Positions 1 through 11,411 of a stretch of 64,000 nt of DNA are shown here, piece after piece. The notes under the pieces were generated by a model that saw only the letters and a program-made list of their open reading frames with translations, had not been told where the DNA came from and made no database searches. The stretch is from positions 1,643,208 to 1,707,207 of the forward strand of contig BCKL01000001.1 of the NCBI GenBank assembly GCA_001600635.1, given 5' to 3'. This stretch comes from Leucosporidium creatinivorum (taxonomy: Eukaryota > Basidiomycota > Microbotryomycetes > Leucosporidiales > Leucosporidiaceae). The position numbers were made by a program, and so were the translations under genes. Within the stretch, counting starts at the first letter, position 1; each line of letters begins with the position of its first letter.

Positions 1-158
1 AACTGTACCAGACTCGGTTGAAGCTTGAAGGAACTCACCTCTTCCTCTGCTGTGGTGAAGCTGTAGCGCTGTGCGCGGGGCTTGACGTCCTCATAGTCGT
101 TGCTCATCACCAGCGAGAGACTGTAGTGCAAGAGCGAGGTGAAGAGGGAGGAGAACAT
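1..158 (-). CDS. 5' end of acidic-protein gene, second copy (partial)
   Basis: The first exon runs from an ATG at 156-158 to a GTGAGT donor (reverse complement at 31-38) and is identical to the first exon of the gene at 20510. The protein begins MFSSLFTSLLHYSLSLV and an internal methionine (MSNDYEDVKPRAQR) is an equally good start. The rest lies outside the window, so I cannot tell whether this copy is complete. It is transcribed outward, away from the enclosed gene block, as is its partner. Function unknown. Confidence 0.6.
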   Translation of the reverse strand, partial: MFSSLFTSLLHYSLSLVMSNDYEDVKPRAQRYSFTTAEEEVSSFKLQPSLVQ

Positions 159-1483
159 GGTGGTAGGAGGGAGGCGAGAGCGAAGGGCGAGAAGAGCGAG
201 AAGGAGGAGGGGAGCAGTGAGAGGTAGGAAGGAAAGAGAGGGAGCGCTGAAAGTTCCTACTCTTATGCGCTAATGGCCATTCCATCGGCCCTACTAGACT
301 ACAGCCAGCCTCCCCAATAAACCCCGCCCCGGTCTCCCTCGCCGCCCGCTCCCAGAGCCCTCGAGTCGAGGTTCGGCGCCGAGCCGCTGCTCCCTAGCAG
401 CTAGCAGTGGTCGTGTGAGCGTGAGCGGGGCTCTCAGCATCATCCCACTCCTCCCTGCCTTTCCTTCGGCGCTGTAGTGCTCCTGCAAGCCCAAGAAAAG
501 CGAAAGCCGAGACGATCGCCCGTCTCACTTGTGGTCTGCGGAGCATCAGCCACCCTTTAGCTACTCTTAGAGGGTCAGCAAGCTATAGTGTGGTACGAAT
601 GACAAGAGAACAGACCCTCCTAGTTCAGAGCAGAGCCTTCGTAGCTTGCACAAGAGCAGAGGGCCGAGAAGACGGCCAGGCCCGCCTTTTCCTTCCTCCG
701 CCGCTTTCTTCCCTGTCTGACAGAACGTCACGCCTTCTCATGCGAGATGCGGCGACACTGTACCGAAAAACACATCGAGTCCTCTGCCCCTCCAAAGGCC
801 CTTCCCGAGCTCTTGGCCTCCACCGCCTTTCGTCCCTCCGCCGAGGCTGCCGTTGCGTGTTGAGTAGTCGTATAGCCCTCTGCAACACAGCAAGGAGGGC
901 TCGCAGCTGTGCTGGATAGTTGTAACGCCCTGTGAGACTCCTCAGCCGAGCGACAGCTTCCATCCAGTCCGTCCGGTTCGTCGAGTCCGTCGACCCCTCC
1001 TTCGGCGATCATTGCCGCTGTCCCCTTCCGCGAGCTGCGGAGATGCTGGTGGGCTTAGCGATACCTGTGGCGCTGGCGAAAGGTGGCATAGACCTGTAGG
1101 ATGGCCTCGGGAGCAAGGAGCTTGAAGAGAGCTGCCCGCGCCCGATTGTGGTGAACAGCTTCGCCGAGGTCACTCGATCATGCACAGCTTCAGATCCCTC
1201 CGAGAGCTCCCGAAACACACGAGAAGCGGAATGAGTAAGTGGGGCTCGAGAATCGTTAGGCGAGCAGAGCTTTGTGGATGGAAAGTCGAGACTCGGCGGC
1301 AGGAGAGCTGAAACTCGGCGATTGAACGGCGAAGGTCGAGGCGAAAAGAGTGGGGATGAGGGAGGCGAGGGAAGCAGAGAGATGAAAGAACGAGAAGAGC
1401 ATTCCAAGAGGTTTCAACCTGACTACTCGGGTACATCTTGCATCGCATCGATTGGCCCCTTCGGCCGGCCAGCTCGATCCTTG
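1..1483. repeat. Left arm of a 1.46-1.48 kb inverted duplication
   Basis: This stretch is the reverse complement of 19211-20667. Base 1 pairs with 20667, so the repeat may continue past the window edge. Bases 1-524 match the other arm without a difference in the parts I compared base by base (1-120, 241-524); the first mismatch I found is at base 525. From about 590 to 1483 the arms differ by scattered substitutions and small indels, roughly a tenth of positions by eye. The outer end holds the first exon of an acidic-protein gene; the inner part has only scattered reading frames and no convincing gene. The arms lie in opposite orientation and carry no transposase or target-site duplication that I can see. 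Confidence 0.93.
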
Positions 1484-1589
1484 AGCTCGGTCGACGGCAG
1501 GCGGCTGCCGCTGCGAGAAGTGATAGATACTGATGCACTACAAAAAGCTATGTGGGTCGTGGATGAAGATGATATAACCCTCCTGTGCG

Positions 1590-4500
1590 CTAGCTCTCCT
1601 CCTGCAACTCTGTGGCCGGCGTCCTCTTCTGCTTGCGATGCCTCCTCGAGCGCCGAGGGTTGACCAAGCCGCCGAGAGGGCCCTCCGCGAGCGAAGACTT
1701 AACATGGTCAAGCCTCTCGGTGAAGGCGCTAACGTTCTTGTGTTCCGCTGTGGTCGCCTCCTCCGCCGAGCTCTCGCTGTCTGAGCTGTCTGAGCTGTCC
1801 GAGCTGTCTCGGTCCGAGTCGCGAGCTTCAGACTTGGCCTCGAGTTGGCTCTGTGACGTGCGAGGAGGTTAGGTCGACGACGTCAGAAGTACACGAGCGT
1901 GCTGACTCACTTCGTCGACGGTAGTGATCTCAAGACGACAACCGATGCGTTGCGAAGCGAGCTTCATGCCCGAGACCTTCTTCCCATCCGCATGTTGAGC
2001 GGTGTTGACGTTGCCCTCGTAGACTCTGTGGAAGAGACGGGTCGATCAGCGTAGTCATTCTCCGCCTGAAGCGAGCGGACTCACTCGGGAACGAGGTGGG
2101 CTACATCCTTTGCGAGCATCGGCACGTAGAGCTCCGCGGAAACGGCAGGATGCTCAAATCGACGCGCGAGTCGCTTCTTGCGCTCATCTCCAACATGGAT
2201 AGGCCGATCTCCAATGTGCTCTTCTTCCTTGGGAGTGTAGTACTTGAAGTCGTGGCCTGCGCAACGAGAAGCAGTCAGCGAGGAGTAGCGATGTGCGAGA
2301 GAGCGAAGCCGCGCACCGAAACGGCGAGTGAGCGTGTAGTTGAAAGCGAGTATGGAAATCGTTGGAGGTGCGAAAACGAAGAAGTACCACCAAGACCGAC
2401 TCAGTGAGGTCGCTGAACGGAGGTGGTTAGCGCTCGGTGATCAAGTCTGACCTCGGGACCACCTACTGAGGGCAACGAGAACATTGGCGAAAGTCAAAGC
2501 GACTAGAATTCGGTCCACCATCATCGGCCATAGTCGCTGTAGAGTGGCAGAAAGGTCAGCTAGATTGGAGCTCGGTCGACCCGAGGTAAAGGCTCACTCC
2601 GCCGCTCTCGAGCCCATTGGGCGTCTCGAACACGCTGTGAAGCCCAAAGTCAGTTAATTCACATTTGAAGAAAGTGAACGAGGCCGAGCTCACAACATGA
2701 GCTGGTACCGATAGACCAAAGACCAGATGCCGAGCACGACGAAAGCGATGGCGGCGACAATCGGCGCAAGTGCGGCGTATGCAACTCCCACGCAGGCGAG
2801 GAAGATCAAGTTGCTGGTGTAAATCTGTGGAGTGGGAAAGTAAGCGCCGGATCGGAGCGTTCCAAGTTGCAACTTGCCTCGAACTTGAACCGCTTCGGCT
2901 TCATGGCCTCTCGAATCTCGCGCGGGGTACGCCGACGACCAAGGACGAGGGTCTTGCCTTGGGTGATGACCAGATTGATCAGCTGGGCGAGGTCGAAGAC
3001 GGCTGTAAAGGGCGCGAAGTGTCAGAAGAGGATTCGACGCGCGGCCCGGCGAAGTTAGCTCACCTGCAAAACCTCGTGACGGGATCCAGGTCGTCCAGTA
3101 GGCCCATTCTTGCGTGTAGGTGGAGGAGACGGACACCGGCAGATCGTCGAGCATGTGGAAGATGGTCGAGATGTTCTGTCCTCGGCCCAGCTCGACAATC
3201 ATCCCCACCGCGAGATTGAAAAGAACGGCGATTAAGCTGAAGAGGATGAGCTGGGAGCAGAAGGTGAAGTCGAATAGACGTGATGCAACGACACGGTCGA
3301 GCTCGGTAGTTGTGGTCTGGAGGTGAAGGTGTCAGCGTCGCTCAGAGAAACGCCGAGCAGTCGGCTCACGCTGCCTTGAAACTTGGAGATCTGACGGATG
3401 ATGAGGGGAAGGAGGAATGCAAAGATAGCAGCGACTGCTGGCGGCAGGATACCTCTGCAAACAACGACCGGGGTCAGCATCCGAATCGCTCGGCGTCGAT
3501 GGCGCCGAAGAGAAGACTCGCGACACCGCCGAGAAGGTTCCGTTGGAGGCCTCTTGCCAATCTTGGAGGAACGGTACGAAGGTGGCGACATTGGCGAGAT
3601 TTGCGAGGAAGGATCTGTGGAGATGGCAGACGGTCAGCTCCAGCGGCGAAGGAAGGAAAGATCGCTGCCGACTTGCATGACCACGACGGGCAGCGTCCAC
3701 CACAAGAAGACGAAGGCGAGTAGGACGCCGCCGACCAAGTCCTTGCGATCTTGAGTAGTCTCCTTGTCCTCGATGTTCTCCCATACCTAAAAAACGCGAT
3801 GTCAGCGGGACTTGCGGCGTCGACCGAGCAGCGAAGACAGCGCACAATGTCCTTCGGATGCGGCGCATGAGCGACCTTGGAGCCCTTGAGGACACCCGAG
3901 AGCTGCTTCTTGTGCTGCTCGAGATACTCGAGGTTCCGATGAGCGCAGGCGACCGAAGCCATCGAGATGAAACCTGAGCAAGGCGGGTGAGCTGGTTCGA
4001 CTCGCTAGCCCTCGGAACTCACCATAGTTGGCCGGCGCCTCGCTATCGAGCTTCTCCCTGAGCGTCTTGATCTGATCCTCGAGCTCCTCCACGCGCTCGG
4101 TGTAGTACGAGATGGCGTCGACCTTGATGCCTCCGATCGGCAGCACCCTCCATCCGCCGAGACGAGCGAGCGGGCGCTTCTTGCCGAGCTTCCCCCCTCT
4201 GAGGTATTTGGTGAGCGCCTTCTCGAGCTCGACTACTAGCTCGTCGTGCTCCTTAATGAGAGAGGGCAGCGAGCCCATGGCGCGACCTAGCCGAACGGAA
4301 GTGACGGGATGAGGAAGGCCCAGCTTGGCAACGAAGGTGCTCAGATCCTCGTCGCTCTTGATATCCAGCTCTTCCGGAAGCCGAATAATCTGTATAAAGG
4401 GGAAGGCTCAGCATTGTGCCTCGACAAGGGTGACGAAACTCACCGACACCGACCCAGCATAGATATGGTCGTCCTCCGCCGCTTGCTGGAACCAACGTTG

Positions 4501-5273
4501 ACGAAGCTGGACCACTCGTATCTCATTGTTCCAAAGTAGGTAGAGGAAGATGGCGTCTGTGGAGGTGGTATAGTCAGCTTTGAATTTGCTTCGCCCGAGT
4601 TCGGCGATAGCGAGGCCGATTCACTGATGGTATAAGACACGAGGATATGAGCGAAGAGGCTGTTGCCGCGGACGTCGGAAGAGGTGAGGATAGATAGGGA
4701 GTTCCGATTGCCAGCGGGAACATGCCGGAGGTTGTAGACGACGTTCTGCGAGACGGCCGAGGTCAGTTTCGTCGCCGGGATCCCGACGCTTCGCTCGATA
4801 CGCACTACAGGAATGAGGACCGCCATAGACAGGAGAGCTGTACATCCGAATTCGATCAAGATGAGCCTCTGAAGCCTCAGGAAGATGGTCGAGTCGGCGC
4901 CGAGCACGTTGAAGAGCACGTCCTCCGAGGTGGTGAGGAGTGGCTTGACCCAGGCATACCACGAATGGCGCTTCCCCTCCTCCTTCGATGGTGCCCAGGG
5001 AATAGTAGAGTCGTCCGTAGTGTAGTAGAGACGAGTCGAGTAGATGCGCTCGTTCGAGCCCATCGAGCGGAGGATGGTGAAGAGGAGCGAGACGGCGAGC
5101 TGTGGGCGAGCAGGGTCAGCTCGAGCTGATGCTATAGCGTGAAATGTGCTGGAACTTACTGTCGCTGCTGTCATGGTCCCGACAGAAATGGCGAGCGCTC
5201 GCGGCTGGACGTTGCTGAGCTTTGCCTGGTAGGCTTCTACTGCAGACTGGATGCTGTCCGAAGCTGTCGCCAT
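1590..5273 (-). CDS. CSC1/OSCA-type mechanosensitive or osmosensitive cation channel
   Basis: A membrane protein of roughly 900 residues in about 17 exons. From the N-terminus I read a first membrane helix (PRALAISVGTMTAAT joined across an intron to LAVSLLFTILR), the late-exocytosis segment, a cytosolic domain with IIRLPEELDI and the diagnostic HAPHPKDI-VWENI junction, then the RSN1/DUF221 seven-helix region (GILPPAVAAIFAFLLPL, FDLAQLINLVITQGKT, PREIREAMKPKRFKFE, YAALAPIVAAIAFVVLGIW). The tail is hydrophilic and carries a Ser/Asp run (DSSDSSDSSDSESS) coded by near-perfect repeats around 1781-1812. Family members form calcium-permeable channels opened by osmotic or mechanical stress in plasma or internal membranes. 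ATG at 5271-5273 was chosen because it precedes the first helix; an in-frame upstream stretch lacks a credible start. Its stop lies about 100 bp from the left repeat arm. Close alternatives are the related RSN1/PHM7 proteins. Confidence 0.92.
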
Positions 5274-5594
5274 GCTTGCTGTCGAAATCCGAGACTGAAC
5301 AGAAGCGCGAGAGATGCAGTCGTGTCGAGAAGAGCGAAAGATGCGGAAGGAGAAAGGGTAAGCTGGCTCCTCTCCCGTCTGCAAGACATGACGCGAAGTC
5401 GGAGGGGCATGAGCGTTCGCGGTCAGTTTGTTTAGCAGAAAGGATGATGAGGAATACAAAGAGAGCATGCTGGATGTACGCCTGTAAACCTCAAGATCAG
5501 CGAGCTCGCCGACAGCCATCGCCGAAGCCCTCTCGCGCTCGGCCGAGCTTGCATGGCTTCAATAGGTGTCTTTGCACCTCTACAAACAATCCGC

Positions 5595-8187
5595 TTAGAT
5601 CTCCTGCTCTCCGGTGTAAGCTGGCAGCCGTTTTGAGCCCTCGGACCAGTCGAGTCCCGAGCAGAGGTCGGCGACGAGCTTAACGACCTCGTCGATCTTG
5701 CCGATGACCTGGAGAGTGGTGTCGCGCTCACTGTAGGTGAAGAGGGTGTCAGCGTAAGCTCTTGTCTAAGTGTAATCCAGGGAGAGCGCACCGGAGGGTC
5801 ATGGTGCCGTTCTTGAGGGCTGCGAAATGACGACGAGAGGTCAGCGAGCGCCGAGGGAAGACGGGAGGCTCGACACTTACAGGCAAAGTCCAGGGTAACA
5901 CCGAAAGGGGTTCCGAGCTCGTCGTTTCGTGCGTAACGCTTTCCGATCGAGGCGCCAGAGTCGTCCACACGCGACGCGATGCCGAGGCCACGGAGGGTTT
6001 GCGCTGCTCGGCGAAAGGGGATCAGTTGCTGTTCGTCAAGTCGCCTTCCAAGCCCACTCACAGACTTCGCGGATCAAAGGCTTGAACTCGGCGTTGCCAC
6101 TGATGGGGACGATGAGGACCTTGATGGGAGCGATGTTGGGAGGGAGGGAGAGGACACCGCGGTTGACGTCGTCCTCGCGAGCCCAGTAAGAGTGCTCGAG
6201 GAGCGAGTAGAGGATGCGACCGATTCCAAAGGAGGGCTCGATGACATTGGGAACGAACTCGCGGACTGTGAAGCGAGCGTGAGTTAGCTTCGACATTCGG
6301 GAGCTCGGCTGAGAAGCGACTGACCCTGCTCGCGGATGGTGGTGGGGGTGATGGTGAAGATGCTGGAAGGGACCTCGTAATCCTGTCCGTTGGAAGCGCG
6401 AACGGTGGTCGATCTGCGGAGGCAAGAGATGAGCTTTGGTTTTCCTCAGGCTCCGCGACGCCAGAACTCACTGCTTCTCGGCGAGCTCGGCGGCAACCTC
6501 CTTCAGCTTCTCCTCGTCGAAAGCCATGATGGCGTCCTCGACAATCTTGGCATCCTTCTTGAACCTGGGACCGAAGACCTTCTTGTCAAGACCGACGACC
6601 ATCTTCTCGACGATGCGAACCTCCTTGAGAGGTTGCCTAACGACCATCTTGTTTTGAGTCTTGTTCGAGTGGACCGTGAGATCGTAGGCCGAGCGATCGG
6701 CGCAACCAACGCACTCGATCCATCCGTACGAGGTGTGGATCTCGGCGTCCCAGCAGTCGGCGGCGTAGTGAGCCATCTCATTCGCCATGTGCTGGCGGAA
6801 ACGAAGGCGGTCGGGGTTGATGCCAATCTTGATAAGGAAGAGGAAGATGCGGGCGATGAAGTAGCCGAGAGTCTCGTTGTCGACCATGCCCTGCGTGATT
6901 CAAGAAGGTCAGCGAGCTGCGAGGCCGAGCAGGGGAGGGAGAAACGCACGGAGGCAACGGCCTCGCCAATGGTCATCTGGGAGAGGTCAGTCCTGCCCTC
7001 GGTCTGGACGTTCTTGGGGAGGAGGTTGAGCTTGATGTCCTTGACGGACTCGAAGCGGTCGTGAGCCTTGTCGAGGGGGTCGACAAAGTGCTCAATCTCG
7101 GCCATGGTGAACTCGCTGTAGTGCAGACCGAGAGTCAGCGGAAAGTCCAAGCAGCTCGAGGGTAGCGACGAAACATACCGGACACGGAGGAGACCACTGC
7201 GAGGGCTGATCTCGTTACGGAACGACTTGCCGATCTGAGCGGACGCGAAGGGGATGCGGCCGTTGTTGAAGTCGAGGAGGCGGTTGAAGTTGACAAAGTG
7301 ACCCTGGGCAGTCTCGGGACGGAGGTAGCTGGTAGAGAGAGCGAGATGAGCGCTGAGCTAGCCGAGATGCGAGAGAGGGAGACCCTACCCCTTGATCTGG
7401 CCAGTGGGGCCGATCTGAGTGTCGAACATCAGATTGAACTCGACGGGCTCGGACACCTCGTTGCCGGTCTCGGGAGACACGATCTTCTGAGCCCTGATGA
7501 GCTCGCCGAGCTGCTTGCCGTTGAAGTTGTCGATCTGGGCGAGGATGGACTCGTACTCGGCGACGAGCGAGTCCTCGAGCTGGATGGCGACGCTCTTGAC
7601 CTTCTTCTTCTTCTTCTTGGTGGGGTCGTCCTCCTTCTCCTCGACCTTGGCGCCGCGAGCTTCCTTGTCTCCCTTGAGACGAGCCTCGAGGACACCCTCG
7701 ACGAGGTGGTCGGCGCGGAAGACCTCGTTGGTCTTGACGTCCTTGACCATCCAGTCGGTGAACTTGTCGACGTGGCCCGAGGTCTTGAGGACGTCGGAGA
7801 GGGTCATAATGGTGGTGTCGAGCTCGAGCATCTCCTCCTCAATGATGAAGTGCTTGCGCCAAGTGTCGATGATGTTGGCTTGAAGCGACGAGCCGGGAGG
7901 TCCCTGTAGAGCAGCACGAGTCAGCGGCATAGCTTCCTGTTGTACTTGAGAGCCAACCCACGTAGTCGAACAGTCCCTTGACACCTGCGAGCGGCGAGAA
8001 GTGCGACGAGAGCGAGGATGAGTCTTTAGCATCTTCTCTCGCTCGATGCTGTAGGGCTGTACAACTCACCGCCATAGATTTCGAAAGCGGGGCAGAAGAA
8101 GAATCGCTTGATGAGGAGACCCTCGAGAGCGCTACGCTCAAAAGTGTGCGCCGTCTTGTTGACCTCTGAGGAGATGGGAGCGGCCAT
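5595..8187 (-). CDS. GRS1: Glycyl-tRNA synthetase (class IIa)
   Basis: Charges tRNA-Gly with glycine. The exons read through the N-terminal catalytic start (EIYGG, then [19 protein letters not shown]), a Lys-rich insertion ([14 protein letters not shown]), motif 2 ([17 protein letters not shown]), the central insertion ([18 protein letters not shown]), motif 3 ([17 protein letters not shown]) and the anticodon-binding domain ([30 protein letters not shown], ending in GEQEI). Length of about 650 residues fits eukaryotic enzymes. The ATG at 8185-8187 gives the cytosolic form ([18 protein letters not shown]). The same frame stays open upstream with a transit-peptide-like sequence, listed separately. 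Neighbour uL13 is on the same strand 740 bp upstream. Intron phases fit throughout. Confidence 0.97.
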
Positions 8188-8295
8188 CTTGGAGCGAGCT
8201 TGGAACGAGGTAGAAGTGGTGAAAGAAGCGCGCGAGAGAACGGTGCTAGTCGTGTACGTGTGAATAGGCTTGCTGACGAGGGTTCGTAGCAGCAG
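8185..8295 (-). other. GRS1: Possible non-AUG mitochondrial extension of GRS1
   Basis: In frame with the GRS1 ATG there are 36 upstream codons starting at a CTG (8293-8295; a second CTG follows at once, and an ATT precedes it). The peptide reads LLLRTLVSKPIHTYTTSTVL and onward to SFQARSK: several Arg/Lys, many Ser/Thr, no acidic residue, as in mitochondrial presequences. In budding yeast the mitochondrial form of GRS1 is known to start at an upstream non-AUG codon, so the arrangement has precedent. That CTG is used here is inference. Confidence 0.55.
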
Positions 8296-8924
8296 AATAG
8301 TGCACTGAAGTGGTGGAGGAGGGAGCGAGCTTCGACTCGAACTTGGGCTTGCCCTCTCGCGCCCAAGAATTTCCAAGTCCCAAGTCCGAGCCTGGGGGGC
8401 GCTGTGGGGTTCGCTTGAGGCTTGCCAAGGATGACTCGAGGTTGGAGAACAGCTCGGAGTGACAGCGGAGTACAAGAGCGACGAGCCTCGAGCCAGATGA
8501 GCAAGCCCGAGGTGCAGTTCGCTTCGCAGGAATTTCGCCCGAGCCTTGTTTCCTCGTCGCCGAAGAGCAAGACCTGGTCCAAGTCGCTCGCTTCTGAATC
8601 TCTGCGCGTCTCGGTCGACAGTCACGCCCCTCCCGCCCGCCTGTCCCCTCGCCAGTCTCATCCTCGACCGAGCGACTCCTCCACCGAGCACAACCGCCCA
8701 GTCATCCGAGCAGAGGTTCCGCATGCCAGGGAACACAAAGAGCCTCGCTCGTCGTGTAGCGGAGCAAGGCCTCGAGAACGAGAGATGGAGGCGATGGACA
8801 CTGAGAGTCGGTCGAGAGGGTCTTTGGTTGATCGTCGGCGGTGCCAATTGCAATGGGTGTTTTGAAATCGACGGGGGGAGAGGGTAGAGAAACAAAGAGG
8901 GAAGCGAGGAGGGGGGTAATCCGC
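8296..8924. other. Intergenic: GRS1 promoter and uL13 3' region
   Basis: No gene recognised. The minus strand stays open in the GRS1 frame up to about 8895, but composition is low-complexity (Ser/Pro/Arg-rich) and I see no splice-supported homologous segment. It should hold the GRS1 promoter and the uL13 3' untranslated region. Confidence 0.6.
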
Positions 8925-10229
8925 TTAGTAGCTGTGGACGGAAGGGAGGTCAGCGAGAGCTCGGCGCCAAGGCATCGTTGCTGGACGACTTGCCCGAAGA
9001 CGGCGAGCTTCTCCGAGATGGGAGCAGCGGCGGAGGCGTCCTTGAGGGCCTGGGTCTTGACCTTGAGGGCGGCGACCTGAAAGAGATGGAGGAGCGTAAG
9101 CCAACGAGCTCGGCGACAGACGACCAAACAATTCGACGCACCTTGCGCTCGTGGAAGGCGGCGGTCTTGACCTTTCGCTTCTCCTCAAGGCGGTCGACAA
9201 CATCCCTGTACGACCATCCGACCTCGTGGGAGAGGCGCTGTAGTATGAGGCGAGGGGTCAGCGTTCCGCCTCGGCGCGTAGGTCCTTCCGCGACTCCAAT
9301 CAACGCACCTTGATGGTGCAGTACTTGCGTCCGGGCTTGAGGCGAAGGACACGGAGAGCCGAAGGGACAACCATCTTCTTCTTGCGGTCGTAAGGAGGGG
9401 GGACACCCTCGAAGAGCTTCAGGCGCTCAAGGGCGGCGGCTCCACGCGAGGTCTGCGACGATAGCAACCACCATCAGCTCCCTGCTCGGCCCTGCAGCTC
9501 CACAATTGCGAAAGAGCGCACCTTGTGGGGGACCATACCGCGGATGGTGCGGTAGAGGATGCGCGAGGGAGCGCGGTGGTGGAAGGGTCCGGACTTCTTG
9601 GGGTTAACCAAGTGACGCTTGTTCAGGAACTCGTGGTAACGAAGCTGTAGGGGAGGGCATGGGGAGCGAAGGGTCAGCACGCCGCGTGTAGAGGGAGGGA
9701 TTGGGCGTTGAAGGTCGGGTCGGCTGGGCGGGGGGTCGTAGGTCTGCCAAACGGGCAGCAGTTGCCCCTCCTGTGGCATAATCTCCCCCTCCAGCATCGA
9801 ACGCATCCCCCGACCCGCGCAGAGCACCTCCCCCGACCCTGTAGCGCTCCCTGCGAGCCCCAGTCGCAAAATTGGCGTTGGTGTCCCCCTGCGGCTGTGG
9901 ACGACTTCCTGCACCTTCCTACGCCTCCCAAATCGCGGCGCTGTCCCTCATGTACTCCAGCAACATAATCCCAGTGCGCTCGAGTCGAAAGGTAGCCCAC
10001 CTTGGCCCTGAAGAAGGATCCGGAGGCGTTGATCAACTCGCAGCGGACGACAACGACCTTCTACAGACGCGGGAGAAAGCACGGGCGTCAGCTAGCGATT
10101 GGTAGGAGTGTTCTGGTGCACACGAACCTGGCCGGTGAGGATCTGCTTGGCGACGATGGAAGCGAGGCGACCGAGAAGGTGGCCCTTTCCGTCTATGACA
10201 ATAGGAGCAGAGGAGATAACGGCGGCCAT
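8925..10229 (-). CDS. RPL16: 60S ribosomal protein uL13 (L13a/RPL16)
   Basis: Component of the large ribosomal subunit. Exons join to about 204 residues, the usual length: [110 protein letters not shown], ending LAVFG-Y. The last intron has a GC donor (GCAAGT) and splits the penultimate codon, so only TAC and TAA (8925-8927) remain in the final exon; the resulting FGY ending is the family's. Intron 2 (9645-10000, 356 nt) is far longer than its neighbours. A splice acceptor just before the ATG (CTACAG then AGCCATG) suggests an intron in the 5' leader. A partial copy of the 5' end lies at 11412-11605. Confidence 0.97.
9645..10000 (-). ncRNA. Long uL13 intron, candidate snoRNA host
   Basis: The second intron of uL13 is several times longer than others nearby. 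Introns of L13a genes in animals host snoRNAs. On the minus strand I see an ANANNA-type hinge (AGATTA at about 9779-9784), a perfect five-pair hairpin just after it (CTGCC-CGTTT-GGCAG) and an ACA triplet near 9687-9689, about 90 nt on: an arrangement loosely like a box H/ACA RNA. No C box (RTGATGA) is present. The 5' hairpin is not convincing, so this is a weak candidate. Confidence 0.2.
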
Positions 10230-11411
10230 GGCTCTGTAGGAGATGTATGTGAGTGTCTGGTAGCCGTAGAGGGACGGCGAGGCGGCGTACGAAGAGACGA
10301 ACAAGACGCGGAAGCAAGAGAGGCTGGCGAGCTGGGGCAGACTTTGCTCGACTCGAGTCGAAATTCGAAGTCGAGCTCTCCTACTGCCATTTCACTGCAC
10401 ATTACGCTCGCTACAATAGCTCTACTCGCCGTCAGAAGCCAGTTCGACCGGTTCCAAGCTCACGCACAGTACCCTTCGTCGCCCCTCTCCGCCGACCGAG
10501 CCAGGTTCGGTCGCTCTGTCAAGTTACAGCACTTCCAGCCAGTTTGCGCTCACGAGTAGTAGTGAGAAATTCCAACTGAGCTGTGCGAAGCGTTAGAAGT
10601 CGTCACGAAGTCGACCGCGAGCTGGCGACCGGCGCGAGTGCTCGGCTTCACCGACTTCACTTCAGAGCCGGCATTGGGTCCAATCACTTAGCTTGTAGGC
10701 TGCCGAGACGGAGCGCCTCCTTTTTGCAGGCGCTGAGGTGTTTAAAGGCCAGCGCCGGGCTGCCTGCCGGCTTGAGTGGGAGTAAGCCAGCCGAGCGAGC
10801 GCCAAACCACGAGAGTACGCGACGTTGGGGCGACCTCCAGCCGCCCACAAAGCCCCGGTATTGTATCTATGACTTAAAGCTTACCTGTACGACATTTTGC
10901 TACAGTGCTGAGCCTTAGCCCTCAGCCCATTGAGCTCCGCTGATGGCGTAGAGGCCTCGCCGAGCCTGTTCGGCCCTCTTGTCATTGATCTCGAGCTCGC
11001 ATAGGCCTCCTCCAGCTCTCCTTTGTGATGCATACAAGTGGAACCCAAAGATGTTCCTGCTCTGCGAGCTTTGGTAAGCCTTGGCGAGAAGAGGAAGCCG
11101 AACTCGACGCGCTCGGTGGTTCCGGCGCTGGCTTTTGCCGCCGACAAGCTCAAGGCAAGTCGGTGCGAGATGGGGCATGTTTTGGAAGTCACCGAACCGC
11201 CCGAATCACCGGATCGAGCACCAGCGGCAGAGCACTCTATCTCCGAGCGAAAGGAGAGCAGGAGAGGCAGAGGCTGGAGTACGCTGGTACAGCCAACGAG
11301 CGAATCGAATCATGCTGTTCGCATTGATACCCGACTACAGTGGATTTCGCCGGGCTGGGCTCGTTGTGCGCCCCCGCCGGGTCCGGATTGGACGTTCGCC
11401 GAGCATGCTAG
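10230..11411. other. Intergenic: uL13 promoter plus unassigned sequence
   Basis: The first few hundred bases should be the uL13 promoter and leader. From about 10560 to 11400 there are short reading frames on both strands but none has splice-supported continuation or a motif I recognise. I looked for tRNA A and B boxes and found none. Confidence 0.5.

Noticed and set aside
1-1483. Inverted duplication as a pure assembly artefact
   Set aside because: The inner 900 bp of the arms differ by many substitutions and indels, which copying by an assembler would not produce. Mis-assembly of the identical outer part remains possible.
10560-11330. Possible tRNA or 5S rRNA genes in the gap
   Set aside because: No A-box/B-box pair, acceptor-stem pairing or 5S-like segment could be found.
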